DNA of 10,020 nucleotides from the NCBI GenBank assembly GCA_948468495.1, contig CAOKJI010000035.1, forward strand, positions 1-10,020, written 5' to 3'. The notes under the pieces were generated by a model. It was not told the origin of the DNA and did no database searches. It saw nothing but the letters and a program-made list of their open reading frames with translations. This document shows, one piece after another, positions 1 to 6,687 of the stretch. A program made the position numbers and the translations under genes. Position 1 is the first letter of the stretch, and each line of letters begins with the position of its first letter. Origin of the DNA: an uncultured Dorea sp. GTDB taxonomy: Bacteria > Bacillota_A > Clostridia > Lachnospirales > Lachnospiraceae.

Positions 1-4
1 CCAT

Positions 5-11
5 CTCCTCT
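5..11 (-). promoter_or_regulatory. ribosome-binding site of a gene starting beyond the window
   Basis: On the minus strand the sequence AGAGGAG lies about 60 bases after the S41 peptidase stop codon. The ATG at 4-2 directly abuts it, which is too close, so the real start codon probably lies a few bases outside the window. This implies at least one more co-directional gene downstream, possibly in the same transcript. A short 6-bp hairpin (arms 28-33 and 40-45) lies between the two genes. It has no clean T-run, so I do not call it a terminator. Confidence 0.4.
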
Positions 12-72
12 CATACCTGTTAATATAAACAGACTTTGCTCTGTTACAGATTCTCTTATTCATCATTTTAAA

Positions 73-1278
73 TTATGAAGTCTGGCTCTTCACTACTTCA
101 ATCGCCTTCTCAAGCTGGTTATCATACTCCGGATTCTCTTCATCCGGTTCATATTCGACCTCTACATCCGGAGTAATTCCTATTCCATTGATACTCCTTC
201 CGCTGGGCGGAAAATATTCCGCAATGGTAAGCTTCACACTGCTTCCATCCTTCAAGTCAAAAATTTGCTGAACTACCCCTTTCCCGTAAGACTGGGTTCC
301 CACGATTTCCCCAGCGTCATAATCCTGAATTGCAGCGGCATAGATCTCCGCCGCGCTGGCACTGTTTCCATTCATCAGTACAGCCAGCGGCTTTTGAAAC
401 TGATGCTCCTCATCAGAGGTATGCACTGTCTTTTCTCCAGACTTTTCTTCCATAGACACTACCGTTCCTTCCGGAAGCATCAAATCCAGAATCTCAACAA
501 CCACATCCAGATTGCCTCCCGGATTACTGCGAAGATCTACTACCAGCCCATTCAGTCCCTGGCTCTCTAAATCTTCCAAAGCAGTCTGGTACTGCTCGCT
601 TGTCACCTTGTCAAATTCTGTTATCCGTATATAACCGATACCGCCCTCTTTCATCTCATGAGAAACGGTCATTACCTCTATCTTTCTACGGACTGCTGTA
701 ACTACAACTTCCTCTGCAGTATCGCCCCGAAGCAGAGTGAGTCCTACTTCTGTGCCTTCATCTCCCTTAATGCGGCTAACTACCGCTGTCAAATCAAGCC
801 CTGTAATATCTTCATCCGCTACCCGGTAGAGAATATCATCCGCCCTGATTCCCGCCTCCTCTGCCGGAGACCCCGGATACACCTGCACTATAGTAACTAC
901 TCCGGTATCTCTGTCCTGGGTAAGTACCGCTCCAATTCCACTGTATTCACCGGAGAAAGACTCCATCATATCCTTTGTCTCTTCCTCGTCGTAATAAACG
1001 GAATAAGGGTCGCCAAGACCATCTATATAACCTTTATACAACCCTTCTCTGAGAGCATCTCCATCTTTCTCTCCCATATAATAATTGTCCACAAGCTCAT
1101 CCAACAGCTCTAACTTCGTCTCTGCAGATTCATCTACCGGTTTATCGCTCTTTTCTGTCACACGCCTTAACGCACTGCCTACCCCGAAACCGTCTATCCC
1201 GCAGGAAACGCATCCCATAATTAATAATACAGTAAGGGCGCCCAAAAGCGCCCCTTTTATAAAACCTTTATTTTGCAT
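73..1278 (-). CDS. S41 family C-terminal processing peptidase with PDZ domain (CtpA/CtpB-like)
   Basis: A serine peptidase of the tail-specific/carboxyl-terminal processing family, acting outside the membrane on protein C-termini. The 401-residue protein starts with a hydrophobic anchor (about 8-26). The anchor contains LIMGC, so Cys23 could be lipidated, although the lipobox is imperfect. A PDZ domain spans about 112-190 (GIGAVL, SPAEEAGI, GD..L). The S41 domain follows, with VDLRSNPGG at 247-255, the nucleophile Ser308 in NSASAAE and the general base Lys333 in SYGKG. The Ser-Lys spacing of 25 matches the family, so the enzyme looks active. I chose the ATG at 1278; a TTG four codons upstream is possible, and neither has a strong ribosome-binding site. 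The gene follows the M23 peptidase by 55 bases, and its substrate may be a cell-wall hydrolase or its regulator (inference). Confidence 0.93.
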   Translation of the reverse strand: MQNKGFIKGALLGALTVLLIMGCVSCGIDGFGVGSALRRVTEKSDKPVDESAETKLELLDELVDNYYMGEKDGDALREGLYKGYIDGLGDPYSVYYDEEETKDMMESFSGEYSGIGAVLTQDRDTGVVTIVQVYPGSPAEEAGIRADDILYRVADEDITGLDLTAVVSRIKGDEGTEVGLTLLRGDTAEEVVVTAVRRKIEVMTVSHEMKEGGIGYIRITEFDKVTSEQYQTALEDLESQGLNGLVVDLRSNPGGNLDVVVEILDLMLPEGTVVSMEEKSGEKTVHTSDEEHQFQKPLAVLMNGNSASAAEIYAAAIQDYDAGEIVGTQSYGKGVVQQIFDLKDGSSVKLTIAEYFPPSGRSINGIGITPDVEVEYEPDEENPEYDNQLEKAIEVVKSQTS

Positions 1279-1326
1279 CGTTCGTCCCAATCCCCGTTCA
1301 TCTTTACTAATATATTCTTAACAAGG

Positions 1327-1341
1327 ACCTGTATTACAGGT
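1327..1341. repeat. 15-bp palindrome across the M23 gene stop codon
   Basis: ACCTGTA-T-TACAGGT is a perfect inverted repeat with 7-base arms and one central base. It includes the TAA stop of the M23 peptidase gene. It is too tight to form a good RNA hairpin and has no T-run, so its meaning is unclear. Confidence 0.5.
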
Positions 1342-2509
1342 AATTTCTCGGGTCTACCGGCGTACCGTTCACCCACACTTCAAAATGAAGATGCGGTCCT
1401 GTAGATGCGCCTGTGCTGCCTACCGCCGCGATATTCTGTCCAACGCTTACCGACTGGCCTGAACCCACATAAATCTCGCTGCAGTGCTGATACAACGTTG
1501 ATAATCCATTCCCATGATTAATTACCAGATAATTACCTCTCGCCCCATTATATGCCACTGTTGTTACTGTACCGCTGGCTGCTGCATAAATCGGACTTCC
1601 TGTACCTGCTGCGTAATCGCGTCCCTTATGGTTAGTACTTCCAATACCGCCCGGCGATGATCTGCCTCCAAATTCGCTGCTGATATAAGCCGACGGACAT
1701 GGATTGCTTAACGCACCATTCCCACTTGGCGCTACAGACGGTCCTGCCGTTCCGCCTCCGGAACTGCCGCCGGAGCTTCCCCCGGAACTGCTTCCCTGCG
1801 CGGCCTGAGCCGCCGCTGCAGCTGCGGCAGCCGCAGCTGCTTCTTCTCTCATACGCTGCTGTCTTGCCGCTTCTTCCTGCAATGCTTTCAACTTCGCTGC
1901 ATTCTCGCCAATTGCAACTTCCAAATCACTAATCTGTTCTGCCTTTTCCTCCAGCAATACAGATACTTCATCCTGTTTTTCCTGAAGCTGAACCTGCAGA
2001 GTCTCCAGTTCAGCCTTCTCCCCTTCCAAGGCCTTCTTCTGTTCGTCCACACGCTGCACTGTAGCTTTAAATTCATCCAGCATATCCCTGTCATATTCCG
2101 ATATCTGCGTAATATATTCCGCATTATTCAGAAAATCTCCGATACTCTTCGATGAAAAAAGAATCTCAATAAACTGGGTATTCCCATTCTCATACATATA
2201 TTTAATGCGCTTCTTCATGCTCTCGTACTGATTGTTTTCGTCAATCTGAGCCTGAATCAGTTCATCTTCTTTTACAGCAATTTCTTCCTGCTTCGCTGTA
2301 ATCTTTGCTGTGGTCTCATCCATCTCAGCAATCAGTTTATTAAGCTGATCCGCCAATGCTTTCTTCTCAGCTTCCGCCGTACTTTTCTGAGCTTCCAGCG
2401 CCTCTCCCTTTTTCTTCGTCTCCTCGATAGATGAAGCCTGAACCGGAATCGTCATACCAAATACCAGCGTAAGAATTAATAATATGCTTACAAATCTTTT
2501 ACCCTGCAT
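1334..2509 (-). CDS. secreted coiled-coil M23 (LytM-type) peptidoglycan endopeptidase, probable FtsEX partner
   Basis: A 391-residue exported cell-wall hydrolase of the PcsB/CwlO/EnvC general plan. A signal peptide (1-25, cut likely VQA|S) is followed by a long charged coiled coil (about 28-222) rich in Glu, Lys, Gln and Ala. Next come an 11-alanine run (224-234) and a Gly/Ser linker (to about 256). The C-terminal M23 domain (about 275-391) has its zinc and catalytic residues visible: His294 and Asp298 in HKGRD, His342, and the HLH at 373-375. All are intact, so cleavage of peptidoglycan cross-bridges is expected; bond specificity cannot be read. The start ATG has AGGGAGG 10 bases upstream. 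Its position directly after ftsE-ftsX fits the known arrangement in which FtsX recruits and activates such a coiled-coil hydrolase; the pairing itself is inferred. Confidence 0.93.
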   Translation of the reverse strand: MQGKRFVSILLILTLVFGMTIPVQASSIEETKKKGEALEAQKSTAEAEKKALADQLNKLIAEMDETTAKITAKQEEIAVKEDELIQAQIDENNQYESMKKRIKYMYENGNTQFIEILFSSKSIGDFLNNAEYITQISEYDRDMLDEFKATVQRVDEQKKALEGEKAELETLQVQLQEKQDEVSVLLEEKAEQISDLEVAIGENAAKLKALQEEAARQQRMREEAAAAAAAAAAAQAAQGSSSGGSSGGSSGGGTAGPSVAPSGNGALSNPCPSAYISSEFGGRSSPGGIGSTNHKGRDYAAGTGSPIYAAASGTVTTVAYNGARGNYLVINHGNGLSTLYQHCSEIYVGSGQSVSVGQNIAAVGSTGASTGPHLHFEVWVNGTPVDPRNYL

Positions 2510-2589
2510 ACTTAATCTGCCTCCCTTTTATCCCCGTATTAATTATATTGCCCTCCTGCTGTTTTGTTACTAAACCCTGCCAAACTAAC

Positions 2590-2613
2590 GGCGTCTGCCC
2601 AAACAGGCACGCC
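2590..2613 (-). other. imperfect stem-loop just after ftsX
   Basis: On the minus strand, GGCG-TGCC pairs with GGCA-(GA bulge)-CGCC around the loop TGTTT, beginning 6 bases after the ftsX stop. The following bases are not T-rich, so it is not a standard terminator. In the 110-base gap between ftsX and the M23 gene it could act as a partial attenuator or an RNA-stabilising hairpin. I see no good promoter in this gap. Confidence 0.35.
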
Positions 2614-2619
2614 TCCGGA

Positions 2620-3528
2620 TTATACTCTTAAGTGCTTACGAATCGTAAAGAAACTGCCCAGGACGCCAATTCCAATTCCCAGACCTAATCCCACCGGAAG
2701 AAGCGTCTGATACACTGTTACAACCGGAAGGAAATCCACAATATTATTCAACAGGCTGAACTTCGTCATCACATACGCAACCGCCCGATCATACAGGAAA
2801 TACAATACTACTAATGGAATTATGGCTCCGACCATCCCGATTACCAAACCCTCTATGACAAAAGGCGCGCGTACAAATCCATCCTTTGCGCCAATATACT
2901 TCATAATTGCAATCTCTTCCCGCCTTACCGTAATACCCATCGTAACCGTATTACTAATCAGGAAAATGGAGACTGCCAGAAGAATGCCAATCAGGAAAAT
3001 GGAAATATATACGATTAGCTTATTCACACTGGTAAGAGTTTTGGCAACTATATCTGATTTATTCACTTTGCGAACACCGTCAAGCTTCTCGGCAAAGGCA
3101 ACTACATCCTTCTGTTTGGCAACGTCATCCATGTATACTTCATAGTTATCTGAACCATTTAACGGATTATCGTCCTTGAATCCGTCCGCAAGTTCTTTGG
3201 CGTCTCCAAAATAATCGTCTTTGAAGGAATCCCAGGCCTCGTCCGCCGACACGAACTTAATCTCCAGAACCCCGTCGCAATTCTCTAACTCCTGTCCTAT
3301 CTTCTTAATCTGGCTCTGCGTTATACCCTCGTCAAACAGAACGGAAATTGCAACTCCTTCCTCCGCCTTCTTTACGATATATCTAAAATTGGTCACAATG
3401 GAAAAGAAAACTCCAAACAAAAATATACATGCCGCCATTGTTGCAATCGAAGCTATGGAGAACATCTTATTCCTGCCTATATTCTTAAATCCCTGTTTCG
3501 TAGAATATCCAATCGTACTAATTCTCAT
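2620..3528 (-). CDS. ftsX: cell division ABC transporter permease subunit FtsX
   Basis: The membrane subunit of FtsEX, which passes ATP-driven movement to a peptidoglycan hydrolase outside the cell. The 302-residue length matches the family. TM1 lies at about 23-45, followed by an extracellular domain (about 46-168), TM2 at about 171-192, a cytoplasmic stretch with RREEIAIMKYIGA (202-214), TM3 at about 221-246 and TM4 at about 275-295. This four-helix topology with one large outer loop is characteristic of FtsX. I chose the ATG at 3528, which has AAGGGGTGG eight bases upstream. A GTG four codons earlier lies inside that ribosome-binding site. The gene overlaps the ftsE end by 11 bases, implying coupled translation. 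The coiled-coil M23 gene downstream is the likely partner of the extracellular domain. Confidence 0.96.
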   Translation of the reverse strand: MRISTIGYSTKQGFKNIGRNKMFSIASIATMAACIFLFGVFFSIVTNFRYIVKKAEEGVAISVLFDEGITQSQIKKIGQELENCDGVLEIKFVSADEAWDSFKDDYFGDAKELADGFKDDNPLNGSDNYEVYMDDVAKQKDVVAFAEKLDGVRKVNKSDIVAKTLTSVNKLIVYISIFLIGILLAVSIFLISNTVTMGITVRREEIAIMKYIGAKDGFVRAPFVIEGLVIGMVGAIIPLVVLYFLYDRAVAYVMTKFSLLNNIVDFLPVVTVYQTLLPVGLGLGIGIGVLGSFFTIRKHLRV

Positions 3529-4204
3529 TGATATAACCACCCCTTTTTTCGTCGCTTACGATGACCCCTTTTTTCATCGTAATTACACGCTTTTTCATCT
3601 CGTTAACAATCTCCTGATTATGCGTAACAACCAATACCGTCGTCCCTCTCTCATTAGCCTCCTCAAGAAGCTTCATAATCTCCCAGGAGTTCGTTGGGTC
3701 AAGATTCCCGGTAGGCTCGTCCGCCAGCAAAATTGCAGGTTCGTTCACTATCGCTCTGGCAATTGCCACACGCTGCTGCTCACCGCCGGATAACTCCTTC
3801 GGAAAAGACTTATACTTCTGTGCCAGTCCAACCAGAGACAGCGCTGCCGGAACCTTTTTCTTAATGATCCGCGGGGATGTCTCTACAACACGCTGGGCAA
3901 AGGCAATATTCTCATAGATATTGCGGTCCTTCAGCAATCGGAAATCCTGAAACACCACTCCGATTCCCCTTCGATACATAGGAATCTTCCGATGTCTTAA
4001 CTTGCCTAAGTTCTGCCCATTTACAATAATCGTACCTGTCGTGGGCTCCAGTTCTTTCATAATCAGACGAATCAGAGTTGATTTGCCAGACCCGCTGTCG
4101 CCTACAATAAATACAAATTCGCCCTGTTTGATCTTCAGATTAATCCCATTCAGAGCAGAAACCCCTTTCGAGTACTCTTTCGTTACTTCTGTTAATTCAA
4201 TCAT
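3518..4204 (-). CDS. ftsE: cell division ATP-binding protein FtsE
   Basis: The cytoplasmic ATPase of the FtsEX complex. The 228-residue protein has a complete ABC set: Walker A GDSGSGKST (35-43), Q-loop Gln86 in VVFQD, signature LSGGEQQR (138-145), Walker B ILLADEP (158-164) with Glu163, D-loop near 167-169 and switch His195 in VVTHN. Length and motif spelling fit FtsE rather than a larger transporter ATPase, and the adjoining ftsX settles it. The ATG is preceded by AGGAGGA at good spacing. It lies 17 bases after the regulator gene and overlaps ftsX by 11 bases, so it is central to an operon. No residue looks lost. Confidence 0.97.
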   Translation of the reverse strand: MIELTEVTKEYSKGVSALNGINLKIKQGEFVFIVGDSGSGKSTLIRLIMKELEPTTGTIIVNGQNLGKLRHRKIPMYRRGIGVVFQDFRLLKDRNIYENIAFAQRVVETSPRIIKKKVPAALSLVGLAQKYKSFPKELSGGEQQRVAIARAIVNEPAILLADEPTGNLDPTNSWEIMKLLEEANERGTTVLVVTHNQEIVNEMKKRVITMKKGVIVSDEKRGGYINEN

Positions 4205-4221
4205 ACTGTCCTCCTAATTAC

Positions 4222-5310
4222 TTAATACTCCATGGACTCCATATACTTCATATATTTGACTACCATAAGCGCAATCTTAAACGTAATGGCGTCTTCAAAT
4301 ACTCTCAAGTCAAGTCCTGTACTTTTCTGAAGTTTATCCAGTCTGTACACCAGCGTATTCCGGTGAATGTATAACTGTCTGGACGTCTCGGACACATTCA
4401 GGCTGTTCTCAAAAAACTTATTAATCGTTGCCAGTGTCTCTTCGTCAAATTCATCCGGAGATTTCCCCTCAAAAATCTCTCGAATAAACATCTTACAGAG
4501 TGAAATCGGGAGCTGATAAATCAGCCGTCCAATTCCCAGCGTACTATATGCAATAACATTCTTCTCGCCAAAGAATATCTTACCGACATCAAGAGCAAGC
4601 TTCGCTTCCTTATAGGACTTGGAAACTTCCTTAATGTCGTTTACTATCGTGCCATAGGCGATTCGGATGCCTTCCTCCTCTTCCTCGTTCAGAGCCTCCA
4701 GAAGCTGTTCCGCCGATTTCTCAAGTTCCGGGTACCCTTCGCCAATTCCAAGTTCTCTCACTATGATGATATTCTTCTCATCCACCGCGGTGACAAAATC
4801 CTTCGACTTACCATTCAGTATACTTCGGATATTATCCATCTTGTTACTGTCTTTCTCATGGTCAGTCTCTACAATAAAGATAACACGTCTCGCCTCAGTG
4901 TCAATATGTAATTTTTTCGCTCTGTTATAAATATCCACAAGGAGCAGGTTATCCAGAAGCAGATTCTTGATAAAATTATCTTTGTCAAACCTCTCTTTAT
5001 ATGCGATTAATAAATTCTGTATCTGAAATGCCGCAAGCTTGCCTATCATATATACATCTTCGCTTCCGCCGCCTGCCAGCAGGATATATTCTAACTGGTG
5101 CTCGTCAAAAATCTTAAAAAACTGATATCCCTGAATCACCTGACTCTCTGCTGGTGAACCGGCAAAAGAGGAAACCGCGTCCTCATAATGTCCCTGTTCG
5201 GCAAATGTACTTGCAAGAGGTTTCCCGTCTGTGTCCATCACACACAAATCAATTCTCGTAATCCCCTTCAAACCATCAATTGTATTTTGAAGTATCTGAT
5301 TAGATATCAT
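4222..5310 (-). CDS. PucR/CdaR-type transcriptional regulator heading the ftsEX cluster
   Basis: A 362-residue DNA-binding regulator. The C-terminus (about 292-350) is the PucR-type helix-turn-helix: NVSETSRQLYIHRNTLVYRL followed by TGLDLR and FEDA, the hallmark of this family. The middle section (about 130-280) resembles the degenerate GGDEF-like region of CdaR proteins. The N-terminal 100 residues (IDLCVMDTDGKPL...) may be a sensor domain; its ligand cannot be read. I chose the ATG at 5310 because GGAGGAG lies seven bases upstream; longer in-frame starts up to 5388 lack this. It precedes ftsE by 17 bases, so it is probably co-transcribed with ftsEX and could control them. Family members often respond to sugar acids or nitrogen sources, but nothing here shows such a role. 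Confidence 0.9.
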   Translation of the reverse strand: MISNQILQNTIDGLKGITRIDLCVMDTDGKPLASTFAEQGHYEDAVSSFAGSPAESQVIQGYQFFKIFDEHQLEYILLAGGGSEDVYMIGKLAAFQIQNLLIAYKERFDKDNFIKNLLLDNLLLVDIYNRAKKLHIDTEARRVIFIVETDHEKDSNKMDNIRSILNGKSKDFVTAVDEKNIIIVRELGIGEGYPELEKSAEQLLEALNEEEEEGIRIAYGTIVNDIKEVSKSYKEAKLALDVGKIFFGEKNVIAYSTLGIGRLIYQLPISLCKMFIREIFEGKSPDEFDEETLATINKFFENSLNVSETSRQLYIHRNTLVYRLDKLQKSTGLDLRVFEDAITFKIALMVVKYMKYMESMEY

Positions 5311-5317
5311 ATTCCAT

Positions 5318-5324
5318 CTCCTCC
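5318..5324 (-). promoter_or_regulatory. ribosome-binding site fixing the CdaR-type gene start
   Basis: GGAGGAG on the minus strand, seven bases before the ATG at 5310. It decides the start codon against upstream in-frame candidates such as 5388, which would add 26 residues of atypical composition (rich in Cys, Trp and Arg). Confidence 0.85.
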
Positions 5325-5393
5325 ACTGATTGCAATATGCATTTTTCACAATATCCCACTTGCCCATTTGCCTGCTTATGCATATCACTAGCT

Positions 5394-5409
5394 TTTATAT
5401 TAATATAAA
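5394..5409. promoter_or_regulatory. 16-bp perfect AT palindrome upstream of the CdaR-type gene
   Basis: TTTATATTAATATAAA is a perfect palindrome between the terminator and the regulator gene, where a promoter or operator is expected. It could be an operator for the regulator itself or simply AT-rich promoter DNA. Confidence 0.3.
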
Positions 5410-5414
5410 TCCAC

Positions 5415-5456
5415 AAAAAAAGAAAGAGGAAATCACACATTTTTGTTAATTTCCTC
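5415..5456 (-). terminator. intrinsic terminator after the GT26-like gene
   Basis: On the minus strand, GAGGAAAT (5456-5449) and ATTTCCTC (5433-5426) form a perfect 8-bp stem with a 15-base loop. The stem is followed by TTTCTTTTTTT (5425-5415). The position separates the GT26-like gene from the ftsEX cluster. Confidence 0.85.
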
Positions 5457-5616
5457 GCTTTTCCTAACTTTTTTATATGAATTTTTCATCTGTCCCTTCT
5501 GGACATTGTACACAAAGCGCTCAGGAGAATCCATCGGTTTTATTCAAAAAAATCCAGAATCCTATCGCCTGTAACGGTTCGCATATTCCGCCCGCCCTGA
5601 CCTGCAAACAGTAGTA

Positions 5617-6303
5617 TTAACCTTGCGCCCTCATCTCTCTGCGGTTCTTTTCAATCTCCCGTTTAAAGAAAAGCCTGTCAACAAAAGTCGCTATCTTTCC
5701 GCCTCTTGATTTGCCCTTATAGATAGACTCCATAAGCTTCCCGGCGCCAAGCCACATCCTTGCATTAATCAGACTGCGGTTCCTGGCAATAAATTCCTCC
5801 TGTACCGGAGATGACAGAACCGCAATTACACTGTCAACCTCACCGCCGTTAATCGCATTCACCAGCATATCATCCATCCCGGCGCCCGGCGCTACTTTTG
5901 CCGCTCCCACAACCTGAATCCCTCTGTAACGCGAGAAAAGACATGCCGTCAGCCTGTCCACCTCTTCGTCAGTCTCCACCAGAAGATACGCCCGGCTGTG
6001 ATTCTTATGGAGATACTTCAGATACATCTTGAGATACACCTGCGCTCTCATCTCCTGGATACGCCTGGTATCTGCAATTCCCGCCGCTTCCAGAATCTCC
6101 TCCTGCCCAGGAAGCACCAAATCACTCTGCTCAATGGCTTTCCTCAAATCCGGCTTATCCTTAGCCGACATCAGGGTCTCTATGGTAACAAGCTCAACTA
6201 CATTCGTTGCAGCCGTACTCATGTATTCTACTGACGCCTTCATAGCCTGCTTTGCCGAACAATTGTCTATCTTCACATCCAACACACTAATCGTCTCATT
6301 CAT
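5617..6303 (-). CDS. divergent WecG/TagA/CpsF-family (GT26-like) protein
   Basis: A 228-residue protein related to the GT26 glycosyltransferases, which move N-acetylmannosamine or similar sugars onto lipid-linked precursors. Recognisable parts are LRKAIEQSDLVLP (53-65), YLLVETDEEV with YRGIQVVGAA (106-135), and VIAVLSSPVQEEFIARNR (159-176), matching the family's VALG.PkQE.wi.rNr block with Gln168 kept. The usual PDG.G active-site motif reads PGQEE here (65-69), so the usual Asp is absent. The GGxFD segment and the EW-R region are also altered. It may therefore be inactive or have another role. I chose the ATG at 6303, preceded by AGGTGAT; an upstream in-frame extension to 6348 lacks a site and overlaps the promoter. 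No other glycan genes are near. Confidence 0.75.
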   Translation of the reverse strand: MNETISVLDVKIDNCSAKQAMKASVEYMSTAATNVVELVTIETLMSAKDKPDLRKAIEQSDLVLPGQEEILEAAGIADTRRIQEMRAQVYLKMYLKYLHKNHSRAYLLVETDEEVDRLTACLFSRYRGIQVVGAAKVAPGAGMDDMLVNAINGGEVDSVIAVLSSPVQEEFIARNRSLINARMWLGAGKLMESIYKGKSRGGKIATFVDRLFFKREIEKNRREMRAQG

Positions 6304-6338
6304 TTGAACAATCACCTGCACTATTTTCCAATTTAAGA

Positions 6339-6367
6339 ATTGTAGCAAAACAGGATATTCTTTGCAA
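6339..6367 (-). promoter_or_regulatory. sigma-A-type promoter of the GT26-like gene
   Basis: On the minus strand, -35 TTGCAA (6367-6362) and -10 TACAAT (6344-6339) are separated by 17 bases. Transcription would start near 6332, giving a leader of about 30 bases to the ATG at 6303. The -10 box matches five of six consensus bases and the -35 box four. Confidence 0.6.
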
Positions 6368-6389
6368 GCAATGACACGAATTGTTCATA

Positions 6390-6599
6390 CTAATTAATAT
6401 TTTTGTTATGATTTATAGTTTCCCGTCTTTTTTTTGTAATCAAACCGCCTATTCTTCCGGTTTCCTTTGAGGACAGGGACTTCCAGCCTTCCTTCAATAC
6501 CTTGTCTAAAAGTCCCAATTCCTCCGCGATTTCGTATTTCAGTTTCTCCTCTGGTGTGATTAAACGCAAATCAATTGGTTTTTCTTTTTTCTTCGACAT
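6390..6599 (-). CDS. small acid-soluble spore protein, alpha/beta type
   Basis: A 69-residue DNA-binding protein that coats and protects spore DNA and is degraded at germination. The two family blocks are visible: KLKYEIAEELGL (19-30), holding the germination protease (GPR) site expected after Glu23, and GWKSLSSKETGRIGGLITKK (38-57), the DNA-binding helix region with its Gly-Gly. The N-terminal leader (MSKKKEKPIDLRL) and the Asn-rich tail are variable in the family. I chose the ATG at 6599 because AAGGGG lies eight bases upstream; an in-frame start at 6629 has no such site. Forespore (sigma-G) control would be expected, but I could not pick out a convincing sigma-G promoter. There is no T-run terminator between pspC and this gene. 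Confidence 0.9.
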   Translation of the reverse strand: MSKKKEKPIDLRLITPEEKLKYEIAEELGLLDKVLKEGWKSLSSKETGRIGGLITKKRRETINHNKNIN

Positions 6600-6607
6600 A
6601 ATATCTG

Positions 6608-6613
6608 CCCCTT
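6608..6613 (-). promoter_or_regulatory. ribosome-binding site of the spore protein gene
   Basis: AAGGGG, eight bases before the ATG at 6599; it decides the 69-residue start over the longer 79-codon frame. Confidence 0.7.
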
Positions 6614-6616
6614 CCC

Positions 6617-6646
6617 GGTTACTGTTCACTTAGCTCACAGTAAGCC
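6617..6646 (-). other. stem-loop in the leader of the spore protein gene
   Basis: On the minus strand, GG-(C)-TTACTGT pairs with ACAGTAACC, giving nine base pairs with one bulged C and an 11-base loop. It ends four bases before the ribosome-binding site of the spore protein gene. There is no following T-run, so it is not an intrinsic terminator. It may stabilise the mRNA or limit translation of read-through transcript from the PadR operon. Confidence 0.4.
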
Positions 6647-6687
6647 TTTCCTTTTCGTTACAGGAAGTATTGACAGATTATCTCCGC

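Larger units (their letters stand above)
5311..5616. other. 306-base intergenic region between the GT26-like gene and the CdaR-type gene
   Basis: It holds, in minus-strand order: about 80 bases with no clear element (5616-5535); an unproven 33-codon open frame (5534-5433); a clear intrinsic terminator (5456-5415); a 16-bp AT palindrome (5394-5409); and the regulator's leader and ribosome-binding site. A convincing sigma-A promoter for the regulator operon should lie between 5414 and 5325, but I could not identify good -35/-10 boxes there. Confidence 0.6.

Noticed and set aside
2510..2619. Separate promoter for the M23 peptidase gene
   Set aside because: TATAAT occurs at about 2545, but no acceptable -35 box lies 16-18 bases upstream.
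3221..3793. 190-codon open frame on the plus strand across ftsX/ftsE
   Set aside because: It is antisense to two well-recognised genes, has no family resemblance and no plausible ribosome-binding context.
5535..5616. Frameshifted gene remnant joining the 14-codon and 33-codon frames
   Set aside because: No single insertion or deletion in the T7 run joins the two frames without meeting a stop codon (TGA or TAA), so a simple frameshift does not explain them.
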